From Stichopus chloronotus (taxonomy: Eukaryota > Echinodermata > Holothuroidea > Aspidochirotida > Stichopodidae): DNA of 64,000 nt. This document shows positions 1 to 11,910 of the stretch, in pieces. Under the pieces are notes generated by a model. It was not told where the DNA came from. It ran no database searches and saw nothing but the letters and a program-made list of their open reading frames with translations. Location of the stretch: NCBI GenBank assembly GCA_021234535.1, contig CM037841.1:13908825-13972824 (forward strand), written 5' to 3'. The position numbers and the translations under genes were made by a program. Positions within the stretch are counted from its first letter, which is position 1, and every line of letters begins with the position of its first letter.

Positions 1-137
1 ACAAATGGCGATTCTCATTCTACTACAAGAGAAACAAATTATAACACATGATAGCGTGGAGCAACTGTACAGGATACTGAAAAAGAAATCATCAGCGAAA
101 ATTCTTTTGAATTACATGAGTTTGCTAACACGGCCAG
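1..137 (+). CDS. Partial exon, DED-like death-fold domain of GBP-like gene
   Basis: An open exon runs in from the left edge of the window and ends at a strong donor (GTAAGC at 138). The frame is open from position 2, and the Met at 5-7 is probably internal. The last 44 residues contain an L-L-Q-E-K segment, then helix-forming S-V-E-Q-L-Y-R-I-L, a basic linker K-K-K and a final L-L-N-Y helix. This spacing resembles helices 4-6 of death-effector domains such as those of caspase-8 and FADD; a CARD or other death fold is possible. The exon ends in phase 1, leaving one G. That G joins AA at 5064 to make a Glu codon, so it is phase-compatible with the GTPase gene. Whether unseen exons lie in the intervening 4.9-kb intron cannot be decided. 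Confidence in coding is good; confidence in the DED label is moderate because only the C-terminal half is visible. Confidence 0.55.
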
Positions 138-3100
138 GTAAGCAATACATATTGTGTTGATACTATGAAACATAATCATACATATGCATGTCAAATTTTT
201 ATCAGTTTTGCACCTAGCTTTCACCATCTGGAAAAAAATATTGATTGTACCGAAACTGTCTACTAAGAAATTTTCTTTAGACTATATACCTGTATACAAA
301 TTCACATATGCTGCATCAAGAGATCAAAGTTGTTGTCCAATCGTCGGCACAGTTGACGGACAAATCTAACAGGTGTTTTTAACAATAAAATTCATTACAC
401 ATTGCATTGCATTTTGACTTATATAGAAAAGTCCTGATGAAAATTGATAATCACGTCGCTAGGGAAAATTTTGTTTCTTTGTTGGAATTCCTATAAATTT
501 CCTACGGTAATCGAACTTATTCATTATTCATTTCCTTGACATATAGGTCTACTTTATTCCATACTTAGGTTAGATCTCTTTGTACAGCCTACCCTCCCCT
601 TACTATCATAGTCAAAACAAGTGAAACGGGGATAAATGGAACAATGCAAGTGAAGCAATGGGCTACCCAACTGTTTGGTTAGATTAGGTTTCAGCTAGCA
701 ACTGATGTGTAGACTTCTAAAGTGGGAGCTAATCGATCATTTTGAAAAAGTTTTGATGGCATTTGTGGCCACAACGGTGCGATAAAAAATACCTTCATAA
801 GTAAGACTTGCAAAAAACACTGGGTAACTTCAAGAAAAGTCTGATATGACAAAAAAAAGTCACTGAAATCATGTCCGATTATGTCGAGGAATTGCGTCTG
901 GTGAACGGTTGTTCCTGAACAACTTTTGAAGAGGGAGATTTGTGGGTATCGTGTGACGTTTGTCCTCGTGCACGTACACGTGAGAAGGTGGTGAGACAAA
1001 AATTGCTACAAACCTTTCTAGCAACATATTACTGAGTTTCTGCAATTAAAAAAGGGCGGGGTACCTATGTCTCGTTATAAACTGCTGGGTAAAAGTTAAC
1101 CAAGTTGGTTAAGATGTGCAAATTGTTGGGTAACTCAAGGAAAGTAATTTTTGGCAAATTTTTTGTTACCCAACCCTTTGCAACGAGGCAAACGTGACCC
1201 CGTTACGTAACATGGGTAAAAGTTTCTTTCAAACGTTTGTAAGAGTGTAAAAGCAATTCTTCTTCCTTACCCAAACAACTTTTAACTATTCTAAACTATA
1301 ATAAGTGATGTATACTGTATGCATTGGAAGAAGATGTGCTTCCTAACCTCAGTTTTTCTTTCGTCCTCCTCCATCTTTAATGGGGACTTTTCGATTCAGG
1401 ACGGTAGAGCAACAGGACGGGAAATTACGGCACGCTTACACGGCGTCATGAGATTTAAGGAGTTCCGTTCTTTTTTAAGACAACCAACGATGCGTTAAAA
1501 TGGCGAGGGCAATCACGCTTGCATTCATTAACAAATTTACAAAGCTTTGTTGGCTTCCAACCTCATCACTATGCTGTAACAATGAAAGAGGGAAATTCCT
1601 ATGGCAACCCTTGTACTGTCATATTTCTACATCGGACGTTAAATTGGTCGACGACAGTTCTGAAAATCAACAGGATGGAGGAATGCTGGCTTCTGCTCAT
1701 CTGCAGTCCAAGTTTTTGTTGCACGTACCATCCTCTTTGTCAACTGTCCTGAAATGGAAAAGTCCATATTATAAATTAAAAAAAACACAGCCCCGAATTG
1801 ACGCAAGAGAAATGTCCATTCAAGTCTCATTAGGATCACCGTATATCGAGTCAATAACAATGCTACGATAAAACATGCAATAACATTTATATTTCTCGGC
1901 TTATCTCGCTTTTCCACGCCCATTCTAATAAATTAAATCACAGATGACAGTTTAGTTTTTTCATTTCTACAGTTGTGATAGTTTACCCTTACCACTAGGG
2001 GACCCAGGATTTTTTTTTTTGACCACTTACCTTATTTTCGTGCATTGTGGGAGAGGTCCTCCTGAACTGAAGGGTTCATATAAAAGTAGTGACCTTAATA
2101 TGGTTTACGACTGTATCTTTCAAAACCGTAACGAGAGAAGCAGTAATGAGATGTCAGAAATATAATATTTGTGAAAGGTGCAATCGATCAATCGATATAT
2201 TGGGTAGCCCGTGCACAACTTCCTCCCCCATCCTCACTCGCCACTTTTTAATAAACTTAAAACCCACGTATGCTTCATGTAATATACTTACAAAAATAGC
2301 AAACATCACACGCAGGACAATATTAGAAACATAAACACGTTTTCAAAACTGTATATTTTACACACCCCTGCGACCTTCTTCAGCACTAACGATTGAATGA
2401 AGAAAAAATATTTAAAAACAACAGATCAGAAAGGCTTGTACATGCCCACTTACAGCACCGACTTGGGGATAAACGAGTGGGCAATCCACGGAGTTTCAAA
2501 TTTCATCCCTATTGTTTTCTCCTGAAGTAAGCTGAGCTGCATATTTCATCAATGACTCAGATTTTACGTTGTGGGTAGAAGTGCTGAATTCCAGTTAATT
2601 AAGTAGAGATTTTGCACGTAATGTCATACTTGGCAACTGTTGTTACGCCGCCGCACTAGATGGACTCAGTTTTTCGTGTAACTAGTACCAGGCCGGACTC
2701 AGTACTTGAACACTGAAGTATTGTTATTACTACAGTATATTTTCATATTTTTCGTTGTATATTTTCATTGCTCATAGATGGTAAATGGTCCTTAACTGCG
2801 TAGCGGTAGAATGTACTAATCGGAGAATCAAGAAGCCGGAGCTAACGTTACACCGATTTCCTGCAAATTAATAAAGAAGCAGACGGTCGGTTATTAGCAG
2901 TGCGTTGTTTTGTTTTCCACAATAGAGCGTTTCCATGAGGAACTTCACGTCACTGTAAAACCTATATAGCATTGCAATACACCGCGTTAGCGTCGAACGG
3001 CATACATACCTGCATGCTCGTACATATCATGTGCCTAGATATCGAGAGTGCGTCAAAAGTACTCCCAAAAACACGTGACCGTCGGAGTATTCCTCATATC

Positions 3101-5063
3101 CGCACTTCCCGTCACTGCGTATGCGGGAATGCTTGGCTCAGTACATTGTTCCACTTCTTAAAAACTTGTGCAGTAGATCTCTTTATGTTTACGTTGTAAC
3201 AATACACTGAGTGAAGGTATTATCAACGCACGGGAAATGACATTGGCACAAGACGTTAACACTCAGCCAAGAACTGGTTGTATAGCTTGAAATACCGTGT
3301 CACATTAATGGAAAGGCAAATATGTAGAAGCTACGTTGACACCATCATACTACAACCACCAAACACTGTATTATCATCTTTCCCCTTGACCTGTGACGTC
3401 ATCAGTCGGGCGGACACTACATCTCACACCGAGGCACCCACCTACCAAGTTTGACGTTAATATGATTTATCGTCTAGGAGAAGATCGTGACGCACTTTTT
3501 CATTTTTGCCGTTTTGACCTTTAACCACATGACTTTTAACCCAGAGATGTCATAGGTATATATAAAAAAAATCTTGTACCCTCTACTGTATACAGATTAT
3601 TGCTTTACAACTCTTAGGATATTCACACATAGAGAAACTTCTAAACACGTTTTGTTTTCGTGACCTGTGACCCTTGACCTTTTACCTATGACGTCATATC
3701 AGTCTGACGATCACTATAAAACATACCCGGGCATCTACCCAACAAGTTTAAAGTTTACCCGACTCACCGTCTTGGAGGAGATGGTAACACATTTTTTAGA
3801 GCATTTTCGACGATTTGAGCTTTAATCACGTGACCTTTGACCTTTAGAGCATTTCTGCCGATTTTACTTTCATCACGTGACATTTGACCTGGTGACTTCA
3901 AAATATTTCTGAATTTTTTCGTGTTATCAAGTTTCCATTTATGGTAGTTTTATCACTCTATTATATTTATATTCACACATTGAGATAATGCTAAAAATGG
4001 GTTTTTCGTTTTCATTACATTTCACCTATGACGTCATCACTCCGGCGGACACAATATGACATGACATTACAGTCGTGCTAAAACCCTGCTGAAGCGTTCA
4101 ACAAACCCTCTTTCATGCCCTATTACACATGTATTACGACGAACATGATACCCCTTGCCAGGCAGCTCAAGAAAGCCTAGACATTGGATTGACACACCTG
4201 AATTACTTTAGGAGAAAGATGTTTAATTGACCATGTGGATTATCACAGCATGGGGTGATAAAACTGACCTAAGGCCATGACAATTTGCAAGAAGTTGAAC
4301 CTCAGTAGAACAGAAGAAGACTGAGGTTGAAGTCAATCCCATTTTAACGTACGAATAAGGGCATGACATAGCCTGGCACCTATCGACCAAGTTAATAGTT
4401 TGTCCGACTAACCGTCTAGGAGAAGATCGTGACACACATTTTAGAGCATTTTGCCGATTTTACCCAGTTAAATCGCGTGACCTTTGACCTGGTATCGTCA
4501 TCAGTACTTTTGAGAAAAGTTATCGCATTATTTTCTTTTTATATATGGTAGTTTTATAACTCTAGGATATTCACACTGAGATAATGCTAAAATGCAGTTT
4601 TCGTTTCCATAACCACTACCATCACCATGTTTGAGTTTCATCCGATTTACCCTCTAGGAGGAGATCGTGACACAAATTCGGTTGTACACACACACACGCA
4701 ACTTTGTTTTCCACTCATTCCGAGGACCTCATTGTGCTTTCTTTTGTTTGTTTTTTTTTCCTCAACCCTAACCTTAACAATAGACTATTTATTGTTAATC
4801 TTGAGAGGACCGGAGTAATCTATTGAATTTTCCACAGAGGACCTAAAATTTACTGTTTCGGTCCTCGATCCCACCCGAAAACAAGTGCACATACACAGTC
4901 ACACCTGCACACAGCCACACACATTTGGACCCCCTTCTCACCCCCTGACCCCATGGGTAATCCCGAATCATGCCATTTGTATACCAAGGTATACTTAGAT
5001 AAAATGCTGCTTAAGTAACTTGAAAGTCTTTCAGTTATTTATCTTTTGATATCTTTCTGACAG
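138..5063 (+). other. Probable 4.9-kb intron of the GBP-like gene
   Basis: This stretch begins with donor GTAAGC and ends with acceptor TTTCTGACAG. No further exon is convincing. A 123-codon frame at 1500-1871 has no recognisable domain or splice context. Positions 3360-4680 hold a diverged repeat cluster with regulatory-like motifs, entered separately, and 4690-4930 are rich in CA and C runs. The region 800-1250 has several scattered copies of a GGGTAA-type word but no clear element. Confidence 0.5.
3360..4680 (+). repeat. Diverged tandem repeat cluster with CRE and DR1-like motifs
   Basis: At least four related units can be aligned on the shared phrase CGTCTAGGAGAAGATCGTGA at about 3470, 3766 (diverged), 4412 and 4650. 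A second shared phrase, ATTCACACA-GAGATAATGCTA, occurs at about 3621 (partial), 3970 and 4570. The palindromic CRE core TGACGTCA occurs three times, at 3394-3401, 3689-3696 and 4029-4036. TGACCTTTGACCT, whose reverse complement is a perfect nuclear-receptor DR1, occurs at 3831-3843 and 4478-4490. CACGTG E-boxes lie next to two of these phrases. The motifs may simply belong to the repeat consensus. Confidence 0.7.
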
Positions 5064-5381
5064 AAATCAAGTTCACGGGAATTTTGGAGCCAAAAAATCA
5101 TTTCATGAAACACCACGTCTCTTTAGATTTTGAGGTTTACAGGAAGCTCAACTCTTTCTTCGAACAAAGGTGTCACGTTGTCTTATGTCACATCGAAAAA
5201 GGTATTCAGTTCAAGGCAAAGGTACCGACTACGGAAGCTTTAAATTATCTGGTTCAAGCTTTGGAGAGTTCAGAAATATCTACAGAGGTTTCCTCTATAC
5301 TTGGTATTCATGGTGCTCATTTCAAGCTGGAACTTGCAAGAAATAACGTCGAAAGTGTAAGGGCGAGCCTTGATAAGGACC
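5064..5381 (+). CDS. Symmetric phase 1-1 exon, possible TRADD-N-like alpha/beta domain
   Basis: This internal exon of 318 nt (106 codons) is bounded by acceptor TTTCTGACAG and donor GTGAGTATG. It starts and ends in phase 1, so it can be inserted or removed without a frame change. The downstream junction makes an Arg codon (C from 5381 plus GT from 5640). There is no ATG near its 5' end; the frame is already open from the acceptor. The protein has an H-V-V-L-C strand, a G-I-Q-F-K-A-K-V-P strand followed by a T-T-E-A-L-N-Y-L helix, then I-S-T-E-V-S-S-I-L and a final F-K-L-E-L strand. This order recalls TRADD N-terminal-like domains found beside death folds in invertebrate proteins, but that is an inference without a search. 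The apparent stop at 5393-5395 lies in the intron. Confidence 0.7.
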
Positions 5382-5639
5382 GTGAGTATGTTTAAAGATT
5401 TCTCTACAGTAAAAAGTTACGACATTAAATTAAGATACACGTGTAACAATTCCATATTCGTTTAGACTGCTAATATTCCTGTCCCTACTTTAGAGCTACT
5501 TTCAGCTTTGAATAGAACTCATACCAAATTTTAAAGTTTCGTTTGTATGCACTGCACTTATATATTGCTTGTTCTAATAGGCTTAGCGTCACCTTGTCAT
5601 TTTACTGTTTACTAATCAGATATAACTGTGCTTTTTCAG

Positions 5640-8600
5640 GTACTACTGCCGTTCCATTGTGCCTTCCTGACAACTGCACATGGGATGATAAAACAAAGAA
5701 AATAACTGTTGACAAGATGAATCCAAGGAAAATACTCAAGATTTGCGGAAATGGAGCTGATATGCTCGAAGAAGTGGGTGATAAACCTGTTGTTGTGATA
5801 TCCATTGTTGGTCCAGCAAGATCAGGAAAGTCGTTTCTTGCGTCTCAATTACTGGACGGCGTTTCATTTGAGCTAGGTCACAGAGCCACATCTCACACTA
5901 CAGGTATATGGATAGGTGTGGGACCGACAGCCATCCCAGTTGGAGATGACGAAGCAAGGTTTGTCATATTAGATGCCGAAGGCTTGGGAGGCGTCACTCC
6001 TGATGAAGGTGGTGTTGATTCAAAATGGGAGCATAAGATTTTTTCACTGTGTGTTCTTCTGAGTTCTTTCGTCATCTACAATACTCAGGGAGTCCCTGAT
6101 TATAGTGAATTGGATAAACTTGGTTTCATTGCTGAATTTAGCAGTGCCATTTTTAATGAAAACCATGAATCAGCAAATGTAAGTTTTAGTGATTTTGCTC
6201 CCAAATTTCTTTGGTTAATTAGAGATAATCTCAAAAATCCAGAGTATAAGATCAATGGGTGGACTAAGTTTGTGAATGATTACCTGCTGGTTCCCAGGCA
6301 ACACGAAAATCAGAAGAATAAGATTCGAAAGTCCATTACATCCACATTTAGCAAAATTCTTGCGACAGACCTCCCCCCTCCCACCTTTGACCCAAAAGTT
6401 GTTACAAATATATTAGCAGATGAAAACAGAAGCATAGTCAACTCAGAATTCATTGCGCGACTTGAAGAGGAAAAAAAGAATATTTCGTCTCTAGCCAAAG
6501 TAAAAGTGATGAGAGGTAGTCAGGTTACTGGACGCCAACTACATGAAATTTTGAAGCAAATAATGCCGGCAGTTAATGATGAGGGCGACAAGCTTGACGT
6601 TACTAACATGTGGGATAACGTGGTAAAGTCACAAATGCAACATTACACTGATAGAGCAATCGAACGTTATTCTAGAGAGATGGGATTAGCACCCATTCCT
6701 ATGGAGGAAGAGGAATATTACGAGCTCCATGAGAATTGTACGAAGGTTGAAATCCAAGAATTTCATTCTTCAACCAGACGTTTTGAAGACACGATACGCG
6801 AGAGACAGATTAGCATTATCAAGCATGAAATTAATTCAAAGTTTGAATCATTAGAAGTAAAAAATGAAATGGAATCATTTAAATTTAACTCCAAGTTGAT
6901 TGCGGAACTAGAGAAGAAACATTTGAATGACTTTAAGGGCTCCAGTTGTGAAAGTCTAACATCTGCAGAGAAAGATCTTATTAATGAGTATAATCAGCTT
7001 TCGAAGGGACCCAAAGCCAAAGAAGTTCAACAAAAGACTCAATTGCAGCGTGAAGTTACAATTAGTACACTACGCAAAGGTATACTTGAAGCTGCTATGA
7101 AGCAATCGCTTGAATTATTTCATAGCGCATTGACATCGTTATCATTAGAACAAAATCTCGCTAATGTGAATGAATTGTGTGCTTACAAGGAAAAACATCT
7201 TCAGCAATCATTAAATATTTTTTCAAAAGCCAGATGCAAGTATTCAAATTGCACTGTTTGTGCAGCGTTCAGTCATGAACTTGAGCAAAGATTAAACCAT
7301 ACATATGATAAAATTGAAGCAGATTTGACTCACAAATCCGAAGTTGACTGCCAAGATACCATCGACTCTTTAATAGTAGAAAACTTGCAACAAAATAGTA
7401 TGGATATGTCGTCGCTTCAGTTCTCCCAATGTTTGAAAATCAAGGAGGAAATAATTCTTCGCTATGACAAAGAAGCTAAAGGACCAGCGAAAGATAATTA
7501 TAGGAAGAAGTGTATCCAAAAAATCGACTCAGAAATTGAACGCATCGAATTGTTAATACTTCACGGTGCAAAAAAAGCTGCTTATGACGAGTTGTCAAAA
7601 ACAGTGAAGGAACTGGAAAAACGTGAGCAAAATGATGCCAAACAATTAAGCATTGCATTGAACGAAAGGGAACAATCTGTGAAAAGGCTGTTTGACGAGA
7701 AGTGTCGTGGTATGAAAGAGTTCAAAGTAAATCACTCCAGAATCGAATTAGAAATTGTAATAGGAATTGTCAGAGATGTCCTTACAATTGTGAACCACCT
7801 TAAATGGTTTAACCATTGCGTAAATGAGTATTACTGTGAGTTAGAGAAAGTGAAACAGCAATATCCCCTGGACGAAAACGAACTCAGGGGCAAAATATCT
7901 ACTGCTTGTAAGAATGCAAGATCTCTTTTGAATGATTACAAGAAAAAAGAAATGTCCTTTCAAAGCAATGATGCAATTCAGAGCATTTTGTCTGATATTA
8001 TCGAATTCGATATGGTCTCCTTTGTGAGTGAAAATTTTAAACAATCAATAGATCAATTCGAGAGAATAGGCAGTGAAATGTTGTTAAAAGCTAGCAAAGG
8101 ATGTAGTGAGTTGGTTCCAAGAAATTTAGCTATCGGCGGCACGGAAGCTGTGACAGGTGATTATGAACAAGTTAGACTGGACTGCATGGATGAATTTGAA
8201 AGACTTGGAAATGGAGTATTGAAGCAGTATTACCGTCATAAACTTGAAAGTGATATTGATAAGCTAATTCTTGCTTCTCACGCAGGAATTGCTGACAATA
8301 ACTTTAAGCAATTATTAAGGAAGTTTAGGTCATCAGCCGAAAATATTCTGATCAATGGACCATGTGAGACGGAAGACCTGAATGAGAAACTGAAAAAGAT
8401 AACTCATGAACTAAATCAAGAGACAGAAGGACTTTACAAGTCGGTTAAAGATTGTAATTTTACGTTAACAGAGGAAATGATAACAAGCACAGCAGACAAT
8501 GTTAAATGTTACATACAAAATAAAAATCACAGACTCTCTGTTGAATCATGCAATGAGTGCCGTCTTAATGTATTGCAAATGCTACACAGTAAATGCAAGG

Positions 8601-9439
8601 ATTTAATTGAGGACCAACAAGATGGTTTCGAAAATCCAGAAAAATATTTCTGCCACATTAAAATGACATTCTTTAATGACTATTATGATAAAGCAATTGG
8701 ACCAGCGAAGGAAATTGTTGCCGAGACATTAGAGGTAGAAATTGAACGAAAAGTAGACGAAACTCGCAAATTATTGAAACGAAATATATTTGAAAAGACA
8801 ATTATCAAGGCAGCAAGCACGTTTAAGACTTGCTGTAATAGGTTTAATGCAAAAGTGACCACATGTGGTGAATTTGACATAGATGTATTACACCAACAGT
8901 TAAACGAGAGTCGTGAAGCCTTTGTGAAGTCATTTCCGTTCGAAGAAGAATTAGATAAGCTGAGTGATGCTTTACAAAAACAATGTGACGGAAGTTTTCA
9001 ATCTGCAAAGCCAATTTTGAGTATGACGTTTCTTCTGGAAGGGAAACGTACATACGAAAAACTCATTGCAGAAATACAAGAACATATCTTGGGAGAAGCC
9101 GAACTTCAAAATAGAGTAGCACAAGCGAGAGAAACGTTTTCACAGAGATTTAAGCAAAACTTTCTCCGTGAGTATCCCGAAGTTTCACTTGACTTGGAGA
9201 ATTTCATGTCAACTTTAGAAAATCTTCTTCCAGATGATAACCACCGTCGTTCACGTGACCATTGTGAAAACGTGCTTCAGGATGCATTAAATGACATAAA
9301 ACGTCATAAACAAGGGGGAATGGCTGGTTTTCGTGACTGGTATGAACAAGTAAGTAAAGGACCTGCAACTGAAGAAATCTGGAGCGAACATTTACCAATA
9401 ATTAAAGAGAGCTTTAAGTCTCGTTGTGTCATTTTGTAG
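5640..9439 (+). CDS. GBP-like large GTPase with long helical stalk and CaaX box
   Basis: This single 3.8-kb exon has acceptor TGTGCTTTTTCAG and adds about 1265 residues. The Met at 5543 is inside the intron and is not the start. The G domain is of the GB1/RHD3 type: P-loop GPARSGKS at 5810-5833 with the GBP arginine-finger position kept, switch motif HTTGIW, G3 DAEG at 5972-5983 and the GBP-type RD guanine motif at 6221-6226. All these suggest an active GTPase. Downstream, nearly all-helical sequence extends about 900 residues, against about 280 in human GBPs. It contains four copies of a Y-x(3,4)-K/I-G-P-x-A-type motif near 6988, 7461, 8682 and 9338. The first matches the GBP helical-domain motif best. 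The protein ends in CVIL (9425-9436), a CaaX box of geranylgeranyl type as in human GBP2 and GBP5. In this family such proteins coat vacuoles or pathogens and assemble inflammasome platforms. The gene sits downstream of DED-like and TRADD-N-like exons in the same phase. It is clearly not a classical GBP1-7 orthologue. Confidence 0.92.
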
Positions 9440-9463
9440 TACTGTATCAATATGAATTCACTT

Positions 9464-9465
<2 letters not shown>

Positions 9466-9526
<61 letters not shown>
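9466..9526. repeat. (TA)n microsatellite
   Basis: About 30 uninterrupted TA units begin 27 bases after the GTPase stop codon, within the probable 3' UTR. The reading frame of repeated Y-I that crosses it on the minus strand is an artefact. Confidence 0.97.
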
Positions 9527-9530
<4 letters not shown>

Positions 9531-9714
9531 TCTGGAATCGTCCTTCGGGTTTTCCGCGCCGGTTGGCACAAGATTCGTACCCTTGCAGGAAAAATAGATC
9601 CTTTAACCACACAGTCGGCGGACATACGGATTAGTACACAATCTCAAGTACAGTTCCGGCTCGCCCCGCCCCCACAATTCATCACAATAACCGTAAACGT
9701 TCGTGAGCGAAGGG

Positions 9715-9720
9715 AATAAA
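9715..9720 (+). terminator. Candidate poly(A) signal of the GBP-like gene
   Basis: AATAAA is found 276 bases after the GTPase stop, in non-coding sequence. It is the first canonical signal downstream on this strand. No transcript evidence supports it. Confidence 0.4.
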
Positions 9721-11910
9721 GCACCAAGACAGGTATTAGGTTTCAGCAATCAAGCCATAAATCAAGATTCTGGCTCTATGAAACTTCTCGAAATTTCACG
9801 CAGGGAAAGATTGCATATGAGTTTTATACAAAGATTACAAATAAATTACATTCGTAGTCTAGGTTTGGTAGCTTCCTGAAAAGGATTCATGCGTGGAGTG
9901 ATAGAGCACTGATGAACTTGTATATAAATAAGACATGACTAGAACAACGTTACTTTCACTACATTGATCACATCGGCACACATTACGTCGTTATGATTGG
10001 CGTCATTTGTAACCCTGTCTAATCCGCATTATATATCAATTACATTTATATGGTATCGTCCCAAAGAAGGTACATTATTTACTATTTTTACGGGATATGG
10101 TTAGGCTCGCGACCAAAGAAACTGTGAAAAATTCTCCATACTTACACTGTGCATTTCGTGAGAGAGGGCAACGTTAATACAGTACGTGTTGTGAATTTAC
10201 GTACATGTATTAAAATCAGTATAAAATAGCTTTATCGGTCAACTTTTCGGAGAGATGTCGTTGAAAGATCACCTAAGATTATCAAAACCACTGTTTATTG
10301 AGACCTCAAATATTTTTGGATGTGTTCTAGTGAATTTTACTCTTCGTGTGATTCGTAGGCCTAATTCGTAAGCGAGGTAGATAGATCCTACGCATCCTGC
10401 TAGTCCTAGACGTTACAGCTGAGTTTGTGTTTGATAAGCCTACTGAACATCAACCAGAAAGTGAAAGAAGAATTAAAAAATAAAAGTTACCTCATTTTCT
10501 ATTTCTTCTTTAACATGTGCATGTGTGCTGGTATATCTGCTATATCTATTTTATGCTATTTCAATCTTGCAAATTTAATGCATGAGTATGCCTATGCAAA
10601 GTAGGCTTAACTTTCATAGAAGATAACACAAGACAACTTCACTAAATCTACAAGGGAAATTGAAATCCGTGGTAGAGCAGTGAGACTTTTAAGCACAGAA
10701 CAGGGCATAAAAAGAGACAAAATTACACATGAGAAGAAAAGAGAAAGTAAAAGTTGACGAAACATCAACAGCAAAAGTCAAAGCAAGTTCAAACGTAAGA
10801 TATAAAAGCAAAGTACCCAATCATCTTAAAGGAGTGGACGCTAATTGTGAAATGGTTCTGCTCATGAAAGAGGCACGGAAGCGATTAGCATGGCTTTATA
10901 CAGTCAGTAGGCTCACAATTTTTCCCTCTGAAATTTCCATGAATCGTCATTCAAACTGGTCTCAGTCTCATATACCATACATGTAAGTGGAGAGTGAGAT
11001 CATGTCCGCCTATTGATTAGGGAGAACGAGGTCAACCATCCACCACTTCCATTTTCAGACTTTTTTTTCTGTAAGATCATAATTTTCAAGAAGTACCCCT
11101 GTAACGCCTAAACAAAAAGCGACCTTGAAAATCATAAAATAAGAATGACGGTACCTGGTCAACTGCTAGGCCTAACCTAGTACACGAAAAAAATCTAGGG
11201 ACTACGTCAGTAGACCCAAGTGGGTTATGTCATAAAGTTTTATTGCACTCTTCCCTGTCTTGTTGGAATGGACCATTTCTTTCCCCTCACGCTTACATAC
11301 CGGTAGTGTACTTGAAAAAGTTATGTAAGAATAATTTCTGTTTTTCAATTTGGTTATAAGGTCTAAATTTATATGAGAATCACTTAGTAATAACATTTTT
11401 ATGCACGTTATCTTGCCTTTTATTAACTAGAGGCTTGGTCTTGAACATCTAATTGACTTTTAATTTGATTGGTTTGCGGTTATAATCATGGCGAAAGGTC
11501 GTTAATAGTCATAAGTAGGTCAAATGCTAATTGATACGGCACAAACAAACTTGACCTTAAGTCATACAACAATCATAACAATGGAGCATATGGCAATATC
11601 CTGAGCGGTTTAGGACCACAAAATCATAACCGGGCAATTTATTTCCCACAAAACCTTGGACGTGGGATAACAAAAATGATTTCGATCACATAATTTATCA
11701 CTTGATTGCTTTTGGAAGTTATCAATGTCCTCTACAATGTTTGACATATCTACCTGAAGTGGATAGTAGGTTGATTATAGCTGTTTCCTGGACTATACTA
11801 AGAATTATCGGCAAGTATCATTACAGCGATTAACCCAATTTTAGTTTTTATTTCAAGCCTGTCTCTGGCCGATCGCGGCTACGTCGAATTTGCCATGCAA
11901 ATTCAAATTT
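9721..11910. other. Intergenic, no gene recognised
   Basis: Unremarkable AT-rich sequence. An 85-codon open frame at 10729-10986 is Lys-rich at its start and shows no domain, splice context or family resemblance, so it was not called. Confidence 0.5.

Noticed and set aside
1500..1871. 123-codon plus-strand frame
   Set aside because: No domain, no codon bias visible by eye and no splice signals in phase with the surrounding gene.
5543..5639. N-terminal extension of the GTPase frame starting at Met 5543
   Set aside because: It lies in an intron with a clear polypyrimidine tract and acceptor at 5639. The upstream exon joins in phase and the extension is unlike any GBP.
9304..9612. Minus-strand frame with a long I-Y repeat
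   Set aside because: It is translation of the (TA)n microsatellite and the antisense of the GTPase exon.
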